From NCBI GenBank assembly GCA_019244745.1, contig JAFASF010000120.1, positions 1-32,366 of the forward strand: a stretch of 32,366 nucleotides of DNA, read 5' to 3'. The notes beneath the pieces are model-generated. The model ran no database searches, was not told where the DNA came from, and saw nothing but the letters and a program-made list of their open reading frames with translations. Positions 1 to 8,006 of this stretch are shown in pieces (the stretch's first letter is position 1; each line of letters opens with the position of its first letter). Both the position numbers and the translations under genes were made by a program. The stretch comes from Solirubrobacterales bacterium (GTDB lineage Bacteria; Actinomycetota; Thermoleophilia; Solirubrobacterales; Solirubrobacteraceae).

Positions 1-568
1 GACCGGCTGCATTTGTCAGCGTCGAGCCCTTCACTTTTAGATCCACCACCCGCTCAATCGCTTCCCCGGTCAGCGTCTCGCCGCGAGTCTCGAGATCCAT
101 GTAACCGGGGATCGTCCACTCCTGCCCGGCCGCGACGGTGTGGCGCAGGTCCCGTTGCACCGCGACCGGCTCGCCGAGGCTTGGCACCAGTTGTTCGAGA
201 GCGAGCTTGAGCGCTTCCAGCCCCATCTCGACGCGGCCCGCGGGTGGATGTCGGACCAGTCGATGCCGAGGTTCTCCTGCTCGGCCTCGATCTCCCGCTG
301 CCACAGTTCGCGGTAGGCATCTGTGACCTGCTCGAGGTCGAGATGCACGCCGGCGAGCCGCCAGCGGTAGTAGAGCGACACGGCGTCGTCGACGCGCGAG
401 CCGAGGAACATCGCCCCGGAGGGCGCCTCTCGTTCGCCGCAGATGAATCTCCGACGCCATGCTTCGCGGCACATCAGCCACAGGGCGTAGGACGAGTGTG
501 ACAGGTGCCGGATCGGCTCCCCGTCGTATCGTTATCTCGCGGTTCTGAGCTGGCGTCGTTGATGTCAT
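1..568 (-). pseudogene. PD-(D/E)XK family nuclease, frameshifted and cut by the window edge
   Basis: Reading three minus-strand frames in turn gives one coherent RecB/Cas4-like nuclease. It would start at ATG 568 (MTSTTPAQNREITIR), shift frame near 530 into YDGEPIRHLSHSSYALWLMC, continue through a helical region, and shift again near 240 into GRVEMGLEALKLALEQLVPS. The last frame carries the expected catalytic pieces: PGYMDLE (the acidic residue of the PD motif) and, near position 20, VVDLKVK (the D/E-x-K motif). It then leaves the window at base 1. GGAGG lies about 9 bases before the ATG. Each shift is explained by a single-base change, so this is either a decaying gene or two sequence errors. 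Other damaged genes lie just downstream, which favours real decay. The family assignment rests on motif order only; the biological role is unknown. Confidence 0.6.
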
Positions 569-691
569 CCCTGACGGCCTCCGGCATGAAGTGGACGGTC
601 CTATCTTGGGTGCGTCAGCGACGTCGTTCAGCTTGACGCTAGCCTCGGCCTTGGAGACAGGGGCGAGGCTCCGTCGGATGCGCTTTGGGCG

Positions 692-1036
692 TCAGATGCT
701 GTCGATGATCCGGATCAGTTCGGCTCGCTCGTACCCGTGATGTCGCGCGAAGTTGACCAGGTCACGGGCGCGCGCCACGACGACGCCTCGTTCTGACTGG
801 CCGGTGATCGTGATTCCGCGTCCGCGGCGGAACTCGAGCAGTCCTTCGCTTCTGAGCGTGCGCAGCGCTCGCAGCACCGTGTTGGTGTTCACCCCGATCA
901 CGGCTGCGAGGTCCTTCGCCGGCGGTAGGCGCTCGCCGGGGTTTGCCTCGCCGTCTGCGATTGCGCGGCGGATCTCGGCGGCGACCTGCTCGTGCAGGTT
1001 GGTCGGGTCGTTCTGGTTGACCTTGACCCGTAGCAT
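692..1036 (-). CDS. Small GntR-family (YtrA-like) transcriptional regulator
   Basis: 114 residues starting at ATG 1036 (MLRVKVNQNDPTNLHEQ). Residues about 10-75 form the GntR winged helix, with the hallmarks ...QVAAEIRRAIADGE, PGERLPPAKDLA and VNTNTVLRALRTLRSEGLLEFRRGRG. Only about 40 residues follow, ending in a short helical tail, as in the YtrA subfamily, which lacks a large ligand domain. The open frame extends much further upstream, but those residues are low-complexity and overlap the divergent gene, so they are not taken as protein. The gene is divergent from the CU044_5270-type gene at 1061 with a 24-base gap holding a palindrome. It therefore probably represses itself and that gene, like YtrA-type regulators of adjacent membrane-protein operons. 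The effector is not evident. Confidence 0.85.
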   Translation of the reverse strand: MLRVKVNQNDPTNLHEQVAAEIRRAIADGEANPGERLPPAKDLAAVIGVNTNTVLRALRTLRSEGLLEFRRGRGITITGQSERGVVVARARDLVNFARHHGYERAELIRIIDSI

Positions 1037-1039
1037 GAT

Positions 1040-1054
1040 GCTAGTTACATTAGC
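1040..1054. promoter_or_regulatory. Candidate GntR operator between divergent genes
   Basis: The inverted repeat GCTA-N7-TAGC sits in the 24-base gap between the GntR start (1036) and the GTG at 1061. This stretch is AT-rich while its surroundings are very GC-rich, so it also probably holds the promoter elements for one or both genes. The GTG at 1061 has no visible Shine-Dalgarno, which suggests a leaderless transcript. Assignment to this GntR protein is by position only. Confidence 0.45.
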
Positions 1055-1060
1055 TTTATT

Positions 1061-2524
1061 GTGAGTCGCGATCAAGCGGTCAGGGCGGTTGAAGCGCCGC
1101 ATCGTCCCTCCGAGCAGGAGGAGCTGCAGGCCCTGATCGAGGAAGCTCGCCGGCGCGCGCGTCGCCGTCGGCGACGCTACGCGATCACGCTCGTGGTTGC
1201 CGTCCTGGCTGCCGGCGCCTTGTATCTGGTCCTGGCGAGCGGCGACGGGGGCGCTGGGGTACCGACCCGCGGTCCACAGGCCGCTGGTGTCGGCCCGCAG
1301 GCGTTTGGGCCGGGCCGGTTCTGGTACACGCGCACGATCAGCACCGAGCGTCAGTGGCTGCCAGCCGGCGGGATGACGATCGACCGCCGCGGATACACCC
1401 ACCGGCACGGGCCGAACGTCCAGTTCAAGCTGCGGATCAGCGACGAAACGTGGGTCGGCGTGGACGGCACGATCCGTGAGCGCATGATCGTCGCGGGCGC
1501 GCGCTTCGCGTCCGCCGCGGATCACGCGAGGTGGGTCGCTTACGGGCGGCGGCTGCCGAATTTCAACGATGTCTGGCTGGGCTGGATCGGCCACGATCAG
1601 ATCACGGTCGGAGGCGACAAGTTCCCGCCACTGCCCTGGTATCAGGTTGGCGAGTGGACTGGCCCTTCCGGCAAGGACATCGGCGACGGTCTGTTCCGCT
1701 ACCGACAACTGCTCTCGCTCCCGACCCGACCGGCGGCGATGCGCGCCCGCCTCCGGCAGGCGGAGGCGGCGCTCGCACGGCGGGAGGCTCGCACGGCGGG
1801 GGCAAACGCAACCGACATCCAGAAGGGCGCGTTCGCGGACCTGAGCGAGATCACCGGCCTGCTCACCTCGCCGCTGCCCGCAGCCGAGCGGCTGGCGCTG
1901 TTTCGTGCCGCGGTCACGATCCCGGGCGCGAGCGTCAACGCTCGGGCCCGTGACTCGCTGGGGCGTCAGGGCGTTGCGATCAGCGCGTCCGGAGGTGTGT
2001 CATTTCAGCAGCTGATCATCGAGCCGGCGTCTGGAGCGCTGCTCGAAGACGCGCCAAAGGTCGCCGTGGTCGCGCAGGGTGTGGTTGGCTCGCCCTACGC
2101 GCTGCCCAAGGGCGTCAGCCCGGTCCGCGCACCTGGCGCGCCACCACGGCCTCAGACGCCGGCGATCACTCCCAGGATTGGAAATCCCACGACTGTGTTC
2201 ACGCTGAGGCTGTCTGCTGACGCCCGAGGCCAATCGCGGCAGCCACCCAGGCTGGAGGGGCTCCTGATCGGCACACCGGGCCCCCAGTGCTTCGCCACCA
2301 GCGCGCCAGCGCCAATACCGCTCGTCGCCTCCGCCAGCGTCCGACGCGCTAGCAGGTTCACCGATGTCTACCGGCTCAGCCCGATCAGTGTTCACCGCCG
2401 CACGTGGTGCCCCGGCCGATACGAGCTGACGGTGCTACCCAAGTCCGCCGACCGCTTGCCCTCGCCCTCACCGGGCGCGGGCAGCTCGATCTACTTCGAG
2501 GTCAGGCCGGGGGCAGGGCGATGA
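1061..2524 (+). CDS. CU044_5270-type membrane-anchored protein, function unknown
   Basis: 487 residues from GTG 1061. The N-terminus is a charged helix (EELQALIEEARRRARRRRRR), followed by one membrane segment at about residues 41-60 and a large predicted extracytoplasmic domain. That domain has the landmarks I associate with CU044_5270-type actinobacterial proteins: FWYTRT soon after the membrane segment, an ETWVGVDG motif, GGDKFPPLP, a LLSLPTRPAAMRARL segment, a LLTSPLPAAERLALFRA helix, SLGRQGVAI and a ...IEPASGALLED strand. About 130 extra C-terminal residues follow, more than is usual in the family. No catalytic residues are recognisable. It overlaps the next, paralogous gene by ATGA and is divergent from a GntR regulator that probably controls both. 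In other actinobacteria such proteins often accompany ECF sigma factors; here the partner is GntR. The family call is from recalled motifs. Confidence 0.72.
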   Translation: MSRDQAVRAVEAPHRPSEQEELQALIEEARRRARRRRRRYAITLVVAVLAAGALYLVLASGDGGAGVPTRGPQAAGVGPQAFGPGRFWYTRTISTERQWLPAGGMTIDRRGYTHRHGPNVQFKLRISDETWVGVDGTIRERMIVAGARFASAADHARWVAYGRRLPNFNDVWLGWIGHDQITVGGDKFPPLPWYQVGEWTGPSGKDIGDGLFRYRQLLSLPTRPAAMRARLRQAEAALARREARTAGANATDIQKGAFADLSEITGLLTSPLPAAERLALFRAAVTIPGASVNARARDSLGRQGVAISASGGVSFQQLIIEPASGALLEDAPKVAVVAQGVVGSPYALPKGVSPVRAPGAPPRPQTPAITPRIGNPTTVFTLRLSADARGQSRQPPRLEGLLIGTPGPQCFATSAPAPIPLVASASVRRASRFTDVYRLSPISVHRRTWCPGRYELTVLPKSADRLPSPSPGAGSSIYFEVRPGAGR

Positions 2525-3623
2525 GCGTATTCAGTCCCTCGCGGTTGCCGAATCAGGATGAGCTGCAAGCGCTGATCGAGGAGGCGAGGCAGCGTGCCCA
2601 GCGTCGTCGACGCCGCCAGATCAAGATCGTGCTGGCAGCGCTGATCCTCGTCGGTGCCGCGATATGGGTCGCGGTCGGGCGGGGCGGGTCCGGGCGGCCG
2701 GCAGTCGCCTCAGGCGGCGCGCGTGCTGCCGGTGATTCGGGCTCGTTGCGGCCGGGGGATTACTGGTACACGCGAACCGTTGTCGCAACGCGGCAGCCGG
2801 TGGTCGGGATCGGGGTGCCGGTGGCGAGTGAGACGATCGAGACGTGGGTTGGGACCGATTGGAGTTGGCGCCAGCGCGCGATCGAGCCATCAGGCCCGTC
2901 TCCTTTCCAGCGACATGATCATCGGCGGTGATGGGTTGTTCCCGCCGCAGGCCAACGCCACCTGGAGCGTGAACGGGATAATGACCAACGGTCGTGACCC
3001 CGGCGACGGTCTGTTCACCTACCCCCAGCTGCAGGCGCTTCCGACCAAGATCGGCGCTTTGCGCGATCTGATTCAGCGGGCCGTTCGCCCGCAAGCCGAG
3101 CGCAACCTCGATCATTACGTTCTTCCTGGCCCGCATCATCGAGCGATCGTGGCCCGTCTTTGGTCCGGCTACCTCGGTGGCAGGGCGGGGCTCGCCGAGC
3201 AGGCGCTGATCGCGATCTCCGATCTTGACGCCTCGCCGGTCCGTCCAGGCGTTCGGGGGGCGCTACTCGCTGTCGCCGAGACAATTCCGGGCGTGGCGAT
3301 CGTCCCGGGGGTCCGAGACGTGCTTGGACGGCTGGGTGTTGCGGTTTCCACAGCTCAAGGTCCTCGCCTGATCTTCTCGCCGCGCACAGGCGCGCTGCTT
3401 GAAGGCGTGAGCGGGATGATCGTCGCGCGTGGTCCAGTCCGCTCGCTCGACGCGGTGCCGGCGCACGTGGCGCCGATCGCTGAGCCTGCGGGGCTGAGAC
3501 CCCCGCGATTGACGATCTCCCCACCGATTCGGGACGCCAGCGACCGTGTTCACTGTCCGACTCCAGGCGGTTGGAGTGTCCGCTCGGGCGAGTGGGCCGG
3601 CGTCCGCCGGTGGCGGCGGTGAG
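2521..3623 (+). pseudogene. Frameshifted tandem paralogue of the CU044_5270-type protein
   Basis: It starts at ATG 2521, overlapping the upstream stop, and repeats that protein's architecture: DELQALIEEARQRAQRRRRR, a membrane segment, DYWYTRT and ETWVGTDW. The frame is lost near 2900 and the reading continues in another frame as MIIGGDGLFPPQ, LQALPTKIGALRDL, AIVARLWSGY, VLGRLGVAV and FSPRTGALLEG, each matching a segment of the intact paralogue in order. A second shift near 3545 moves to FTVRLQAVGVS, which matches FTLRLSADARG upstream. After about 3620 the resemblance fades, so the end given is approximate. It is about 60-100 residues shorter than the intact copy between WYTRT and the GGD motif. 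This is an inactivated gene duplicate unless both shifts are sequence errors. Confidence 0.7.
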
Positions 3624-3907
3624 TCCAGCAGGCCAGGTCTGGCTCCCGCTCCGGGACGAGCCCGAAGTCAGCCCACGCTTGCCGCCGCGTTCGTGGTAGG
3701 GCCGGCCGTCGTCGGGGACGTCGCAGTAGCCGGACGCGCGGGCGGAGTCGAGCTGCGCCCCATCGTCGAGCGGCAGCACTTGACAGGATTAACGGACCTC
3801 CAGGCCATGCTCAAAGTTCCGACGCTAGAAGCCCGTCCCAGCCGGTCGGCGCGGCCCCGGCGGTGTCGCCGCTGGCCGCGCGACGGGCGGATCGAGGGTG
3901 CGGTCCG
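3624..3907. other. Region with no gene I can assign
   Basis: Open frames exist on both strands here, but none gives a protein I recognise. The plus frame that carries the end of the damaged paralogue runs on to 3923 with low-complexity Gly/Ala/Arg content. A minus frame across 3630-3779 reads more like folded protein but has no motif and no convincing start. It may be a remnant of a third, rearranged gene. TTGACA occurs at 3779 without a matching -10 box. Confidence 0.4.
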
Positions 3908-4489
3908 GTGCGAGTCTTCGTAGCCGGCGCCACCGGCGTGATCGGGATCCGCCTGCTGCCGCTGCTGATCGCCGAAGGTCACACGGTCGCCGGAATGACC
4001 CGGTCGCCCGAGAAGTCCGCCAGCCTCCGGGCGCTTGGCGCCGAGCCGGTCGTGTGCGATGTGTTCGACGCTCCCGCATTGACCGAGGCGATGACCACGT
4101 TCGAACCTGATGTCGTCGTCCATCAATTGACAGACCTGCCGGACGACCGCGACCAGTTGAGTGACTTCGCCGCCCGCAATGACCGAATGCGCACCGAGGG
4201 GACCCGGAATCTCGTCGACGCCGCGGGCGCCGCCGGCGCGCACCACCTTCTCGCCCAGAGCATCGCCTGGAGGCCCGCGGGACGAGGCCAAGCCGTTGAC
4301 GCCCTCGAGCGGCAGGTACTCGATGCGAACGGCGTTGTGGTCCGCTACGGACAGCTGTACGGCCCCGGCACGTTCTACGAACACGAACTGCCATCGCACC
4401 CCCGTATCCACGTCGACGAGGCCGCCCGGAGGACGCCGCCGTTGATCCTGGCCGACTCGGGGGTCTACGCCCTCGAAGACGCACCATGA
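3908..4489 (+). CDS. NAD(P)-binding SDR/epimerase-like protein
   Basis: 193 residues from GTG 3908 (MRVFVAGATGVIG), chosen because GAGGG lies 9 bases upstream and because the nucleotide-binding fold begins at once. G7-x2-G10-x2-G13 is the extended-SDR glycine motif; DVFDAPAL and VVHQLTDLP follow as in NAD-dependent epimerase/dehydratases. No normal Tyr-x3-Lys pair is visible (the usual region reads LLAQSIAWRPAG), although YGQLYGPGT and a substrate-side HVDEAARR are kept. At under 200 residues it is shorter than typical members (about 280-300) and may be a compact or partly eroded form. It is convergent with an ECF41 sigma factor. ECF41 sigmas are known to sit next to and control epimerases, oxidoreductases or carboxymuconolactone decarboxylases, so this is the likely target gene. 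The substrate is unknown. Confidence 0.75.
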   Translation: MRVFVAGATGVIGIRLLPLLIAEGHTVAGMTRSPEKSASLRALGAEPVVCDVFDAPALTEAMTTFEPDVVVHQLTDLPDDRDQLSDFAARNDRMRTEGTRNLVDAAGAAGAHHLLAQSIAWRPAGRGQAVDALERQVLDANGVVVRYGQLYGPGTFYEHELPSHPRIHVDEAARRTPPLILADSGVYALEDAP

Positions 4490-4516
4490 CTTTCATCGGC
4501 AGGGGGGGCGAAGCTG

Positions 4517-5401
4517 TCAGTCGTCGAGGATCGCGAGGTCGAGCCTCGCGAGTCGGTCGGGGTCGGCGAGAATGTCCAGCTCGACAATCCTCCCGCCCCG
4601 GACGGTGACAGCGGCGACGGAGAACGGCCGTCCGTCGCGGATCGAGACCAACCCGGCGGCACCGTTGATCAGCGCTCGCCTCATGGTGAGGTCTACCTGC
4701 GACCACATGGACGCCTGGCGCGCGACCGTTTCGGCACCCTGAACGTGGCGCGACAGACCGGTCAGGCCGGCGTCGGCTCTGAGGACCACGTCGGGGTCGA
4801 GCACGGCGAGCAGCGCCTCGAAGTCACCGCCCCGCGCCGCGGCTAGGAAGGCCTCAACGATCTCCCATTGCGCGCTGAGGTCGGCGTCGGGGAGGGGCGC
4901 GCTCCCACGGACTCGGCGTCGGGCGCGGCTGGCGAGCTGGCGTGCCGCGTCCGGAGAGCGATCGATGATCCTCCCGATCTCAGCGAACGGCACCGCGAAC
5001 ATGTCATGGAGGACGAACGCGAGCCGCTCCGGAGGGGTCAGCGTCTCCAGCACGACCAGCAGCGCCAGTCCGACGGAGTCGGCCAGCAGCGCCTCGTGCT
5101 CGGGGTCGGTGCCGTCCGCGGGATCGATGATCGGGTCAGGAACGCGCACGTCCAATGGCTGCTCATGGCGCGTCTTGCGCGAGCGCAGCATGTTCAAGGC
5201 GAGACGCGCGACGACCGTGGTCAGCCACGCGCCGAGATTCTCCACCTCGCTCGTGTCAGCGCGGCTGAGCCGCAGCCACGCGTCTTGCACCGCGTCATCC
5301 GCCTCGCTGAGCGACCCGAGCATCCGGTAGGCGACCGCCCGCAGATGCGGTCGGTGTTCCTCGAACTGCTGGGCGAGCCATTCCTGTCCATCCATCGTCA
5401 C
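4517..5401 (-). CDS. ECF41-type (SigJ-like) sigma factor with C-terminal SnoaL-like domain
   Basis: 294 residues. Sigma region 2 spans about residues 8-75 (HLRAVAYRMLGSLSEADDAVQDAWLR). Region 4 spans about 115-165 (LETLTPPERLAFVLHDMF and the DNA-recognition helix SPDAARQLASRARRRV). A SnoaL/NTF2-like domain fills about 175-290, the fused domain that in ECF41 proteins replaces a separate anti-sigma factor and regulates activity. Two family landmarks vary: the usual DGGGK-like stretch reads RADAGLT, and the terminal NPDKL-like motif reads ADPDRL. AAGGAG (complement of 5406-5411) lies 4 bases before GTG 5401 and 10 before ATG 5395, so either may be the start. A possible autoregulatory promoter lies upstream, and the neighbouring SDR gene is the expected regulatory target. 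Confidence 0.9.
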   Translation of the reverse strand: MTMDGQEWLAQQFEEHRPHLRAVAYRMLGSLSEADDAVQDAWLRLSRADTSEVENLGAWLTTVVARLALNMLRSRKTRHEQPLDVRVPDPIIDPADGTDPEHEALLADSVGLALLVVLETLTPPERLAFVLHDMFAVPFAEIGRIIDRSPDAARQLASRARRRVRGSAPLPDADLSAQWEIVEAFLAAARGGDFEALLAVLDPDVVLRADAGLTGLSRHVQGAETVARQASMWSQVDLTMRRALINGAAGLVSIRDGRPFSVAAVTVRGGRIVELDILADPDRLARLDLAILDD

Positions 5402-5431
5402 GTTGCTCCTTACGCGGGTGTCATCGAACTA

Positions 5432-5458
5432 GACCCGCGAGATCCGGGGGATGTGACG
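5432..5458 (-). promoter_or_regulatory. Possible ECF41-type promoter upstream of the sigma gene
   Basis: Read on the minus strand, CGTCACA (5458-5452) is followed after 16 bases by GGTC (5435-5432). ECF41 promoters are described as TGTCACA and CGTC elements with similar spacing, so this is one mismatch in each box. It is placed to drive the sigma gene itself. With such short boxes a chance match in GC-rich DNA is possible. Confidence 0.35.
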
Positions 5459-5636
5459 TGGTTGGCCCAAGGCCGGCGGCTTGCGCCGGGATCGCCGCTC
5501 ATGACGGTAGTGTCAGTGAATCGTCACGGGCACCGAGATCGCGCCAACGGGGCTGACTGAGGTCGAGGCCGCGCGGCGCCTAGAGGCACGCGGAGAGCTC
5601 CCGCAGCGGCGCTCGAGTCGCTCCTACGCGAGCATC

Positions 5637-7868
5637 GTGCGCGCCAACACGCTCACCGTCCCGAACGCGATCCTGTTCGTGTTCGGGGTGCTCACGATCA
5701 CCCTCGCCTCCTGGCGCGATGCGCTCTTCATGGGGATCTTGGTCTCCAACATCGCGGTCGGCTCCTTCCAGGAGATCCGCTCCAAGCGCGCGCTCGACCG
5801 CCTCGCAGCGCTGGTGGCCCCGGAAGCGGTCGTGGTGCGCGACGGGGTCGACCACCGCGTGCCGACCGAGCAGGTAGTGGAGGGGGATCTCGTGCGCTTG
5901 GCCGCCGGCGACCAGGTCGTCGCCGACGGAACACTCGTCCAGGCCGAAGCGCTCGCCCTCGACGAGGCGAACCTGACCGGCGAGTCAGAGCTCGCGGTCC
6001 GCGGCGCCGGGGAAGCGGTTTGGTCGGGGTCGTTCGCGGTCGAGGGCGCAGCGCTCTTCGAGGCGACGGCCGTCGGTCCGGACAGCCGGGCCGAGCGGCT
6101 CACCGTGACCGCGCGTACGTTTCGCCATCCGCGCTCTCCGCTCGAGCGTGCCAACGACCGGCTGCTGCTCTGGCTGGTCGCACTGGCGGCGCCGCTCGCG
6201 ATCGGGCTGGCGGTCTCCGTTTTTGCCCGTTCTGAGACCTCGGCGGCGCGCGTGCAGACCCTCACCGCCGGGATCGTCAATCTCGTTCCCGAGGGGTTGA
6301 TTCTGCTGATCAGCGTCACCGCCGCTGTATCCGCGTTCAAGATGGCGACCCGGGGAGTACTCGCGCAGCAGCTCAACGCGATCGAGTCTCTTGCCTCGGT
6401 CGACGTCGTGTGTACCGACAAGACCGGCACGCTGACCGAGCCGACCCTACGGGTGGTCGACCTGGTGCCCGCCCCGGGGACCGAGGAAGCGACGCTGGCG
6501 CGCGAGCTCGCGGGCTACGCCGCCAGCTCCCCGTCTCGGAACCTCACGCTGGAGGCGATCTCGGACGCGGGACTGGCGGACGTGCAAGCACGTCGCGTCC
6601 TCGGTCAAGTTCCATTTTCCTCCCGCCGGCGATGGAGCGCGCTCGATCTGAGCGACGAGCGGCTGGTCCTCGGGGCCCCGGAACGGTTCGCCGACGCCGA
6701 CCCGGGCCTCGCCGAGCGCGCGCGAGACGTGGCGAGCGCGGGACGGCGGGTGCTGACGATCGGCCGCAGCGCGGCGCCCCTGCCCGGCGGCGGCTCTGAA
6801 CCTGCATTTCCCGATGACGTAAGGCCGCTGGGTCTGGTCGTGCTCGGAGAGCGGTTGCGCCCAAACGCGGCCGAGACGGTCGATTTCTTCACCCGGCAAT
6901 CGGTCGGGCTGAAGGTGCTCTCGGGCGACGCGCCGGCTACCGTGGGGGCGATTGCACACGACGCCGGGGTGCCCGGATTAGCGGCGGCGCTCGACGGAGG
7001 GGCATTACCGTCGGAGCCGGCGGCTCTGCTCGACGCGGTGCTCTCCGCACCGGCTGTCGGCCGGATCTCCCCGGAGGGCAAGCGGGCGGTGGTGGGCGCG
7101 CTCGCCGACGCGGGTCGCTACGTCGGGATGGTCGGGGACGGAGTCAACGACGTGCCCGCCCTGAAGGAAGCGCGCGTCGCGATCGCGCAGGGGTCGGGCG
7201 CACAGATGGCACGCTCGGTCGCCGACCTGGTGCTCGTGCGCGACGACTTCGCGGTCGTGCCCGGGATGGTTGCGGAGGGCCGCCAGATCCTGCGCAACAT
7301 CCAGCGCGTCGCGCGACTGTTCATAACCAAGGCCGTGTTCACCGCCGTGATGGGCTTCGCGATCGCGATTCCGACGGGAACGTTCCCGCTACTCCCGCGT
7401 CAGTTCACGATTGCCTCGACCGTCACGATCGGCATCCCCGCCTTCCTGCTGGCGTTGGCGCCAAGCTCCGGGCCGTGGCGGCCGGAGCAGTTCCTGCGGC
7501 GCGTCGCCCAGTTCGCCGTTCCCGCCGGCGTGGCAATAGGAATCGGCATCGTCGCCGGCTACCTGATTGCCCGCTACGGCTTCGACGTCGGTCTGCGCCA
7601 CTCGCGCACGGTCGCGACCGGCATCGTCGTCGTTTGCGGGCTCGCGGTCGTGATGCGGCTCGAGACCGAGGGCGGACGCCGGCGCCTCGCGGTGGCGGGA
7701 TTGTGCGCCCTGATGCTGCTGTTGTTCGCGCTCGCGTTCGTCATTCCGTTTCTTCGCCACTTCTACGAGCTTGCAACGCCGACCGGTGACGCCCTGGCCG
7801 CCTGGGCCATCGGGACCGCGCTCGGGATCGGGGGAATGCTCGTGGCGCTGCGGCTAGTGCGTGCCTGA
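5637..7868 (+). CDS. CtpE-like P-type cation-transporting ATPase
   Basis: 743 residues from GTG 5637. It shows actuator motif LTGES (about residue 115), a transmembrane VPEGL (Glu about 219) as in calcium-type P2 pumps, phosphorylation motif D261-KTGTLT, and hinge GDGVND (about 500), plus 8-10 membrane segments in the normal order. It resembles mycobacterial CtpE, a calcium-uptake ATPase, so divalent cation transport is likely but the ion is not proven. The start is a problem. In-frame sequence from about 5523 to 5636 clearly encodes the conserved N-terminus (TGTEIAPTGLTEVEAARRL...SRSYASI), yet no ATG, GTG or TTG occurs in that frame after the stop at 5517. Either a non-standard start (ATC 5520 or GTC 5523), a base error, or a true N-terminal truncation is involved. 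Its intergenic region is shared with the divergent sigma gene. Confidence 0.88.
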   Translation: MRANTLTVPNAILFVFGVLTITLASWRDALFMGILVSNIAVGSFQEIRSKRALDRLAALVAPEAVVVRDGVDHRVPTEQVVEGDLVRLAAGDQVVADGTLVQAEALALDEANLTGESELAVRGAGEAVWSGSFAVEGAALFEATAVGPDSRAERLTVTARTFRHPRSPLERANDRLLLWLVALAAPLAIGLAVSVFARSETSAARVQTLTAGIVNLVPEGLILLISVTAAVSAFKMATRGVLAQQLNAIESLASVDVVCTDKTGTLTEPTLRVVDLVPAPGTEEATLARELAGYAASSPSRNLTLEAISDAGLADVQARRVLGQVPFSSRRRWSALDLSDERLVLGAPERFADADPGLAERARDVASAGRRVLTIGRSAAPLPGGGSEPAFPDDVRPLGLVVLGERLRPNAAETVDFFTRQSVGLKVLSGDAPATVGAIAHDAGVPGLAAALDGGALPSEPAALLDAVLSAPAVGRISPEGKRAVVGALADAGRYVGMVGDGVNDVPALKEARVAIAQGSGAQMARSVADLVLVRDDFAVVPGMVAEGRQILRNIQRVARLFITKAVFTAVMGFAIAIPTGTFPLLPRQFTIASTVTIGIPAFLLALAPSSGPWRPEQFLRRVAQFAVPAGVAIGIGIVAGYLIARYGFDVGLRHSRTVATGIVVVCGLAVVMRLETEGGRRRLAVAGLCALMLLLFALAFVIPFLRHFYELATPTGDALAAWAIGTALGIGGMLVALRLVRA

Positions 7869-8006
7869 TCACCGCCGCGCACGCAGCGGCACCGGCGACG
7901 ACGACTGGTGCGCCAGGTACTTTTTGCGCTTGCGGTTTGCCCCCGAGCATGACCCGCGATCTGCGGTCGGTGCCGGCGAGCGAGACCTACTGAGAGCGCC
8001 TCCAAA

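Noticed and set aside
692-1708. 338-residue minus-strand frame including the GntR regulator
   Set aside because: Everything upstream of ATG 1036 is low-complexity and overlaps the divergent gene; the GntR fold is complete from MLRVKVNQ.
3015-3779. 254-residue minus-strand frame
   Set aside because: Most of it is opposite the damaged CU044_5270-type paralogue and reads as an Arg/Ser/Pro-rich shadow; the part above 3630 has no recognisable motif.
4868-5560. 230-residue plus-strand frame opposite the sigma factor
   Set aside because: The ECF41 gene on the minus strand has full domains and a ribosome site; this is its shadow.
7905-7926. Short stem CTGG-TGCG-CCAG followed by five T after the P-type ATPase
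   Set aside because: Stem of four bases is too weak to call a terminator with confidence.
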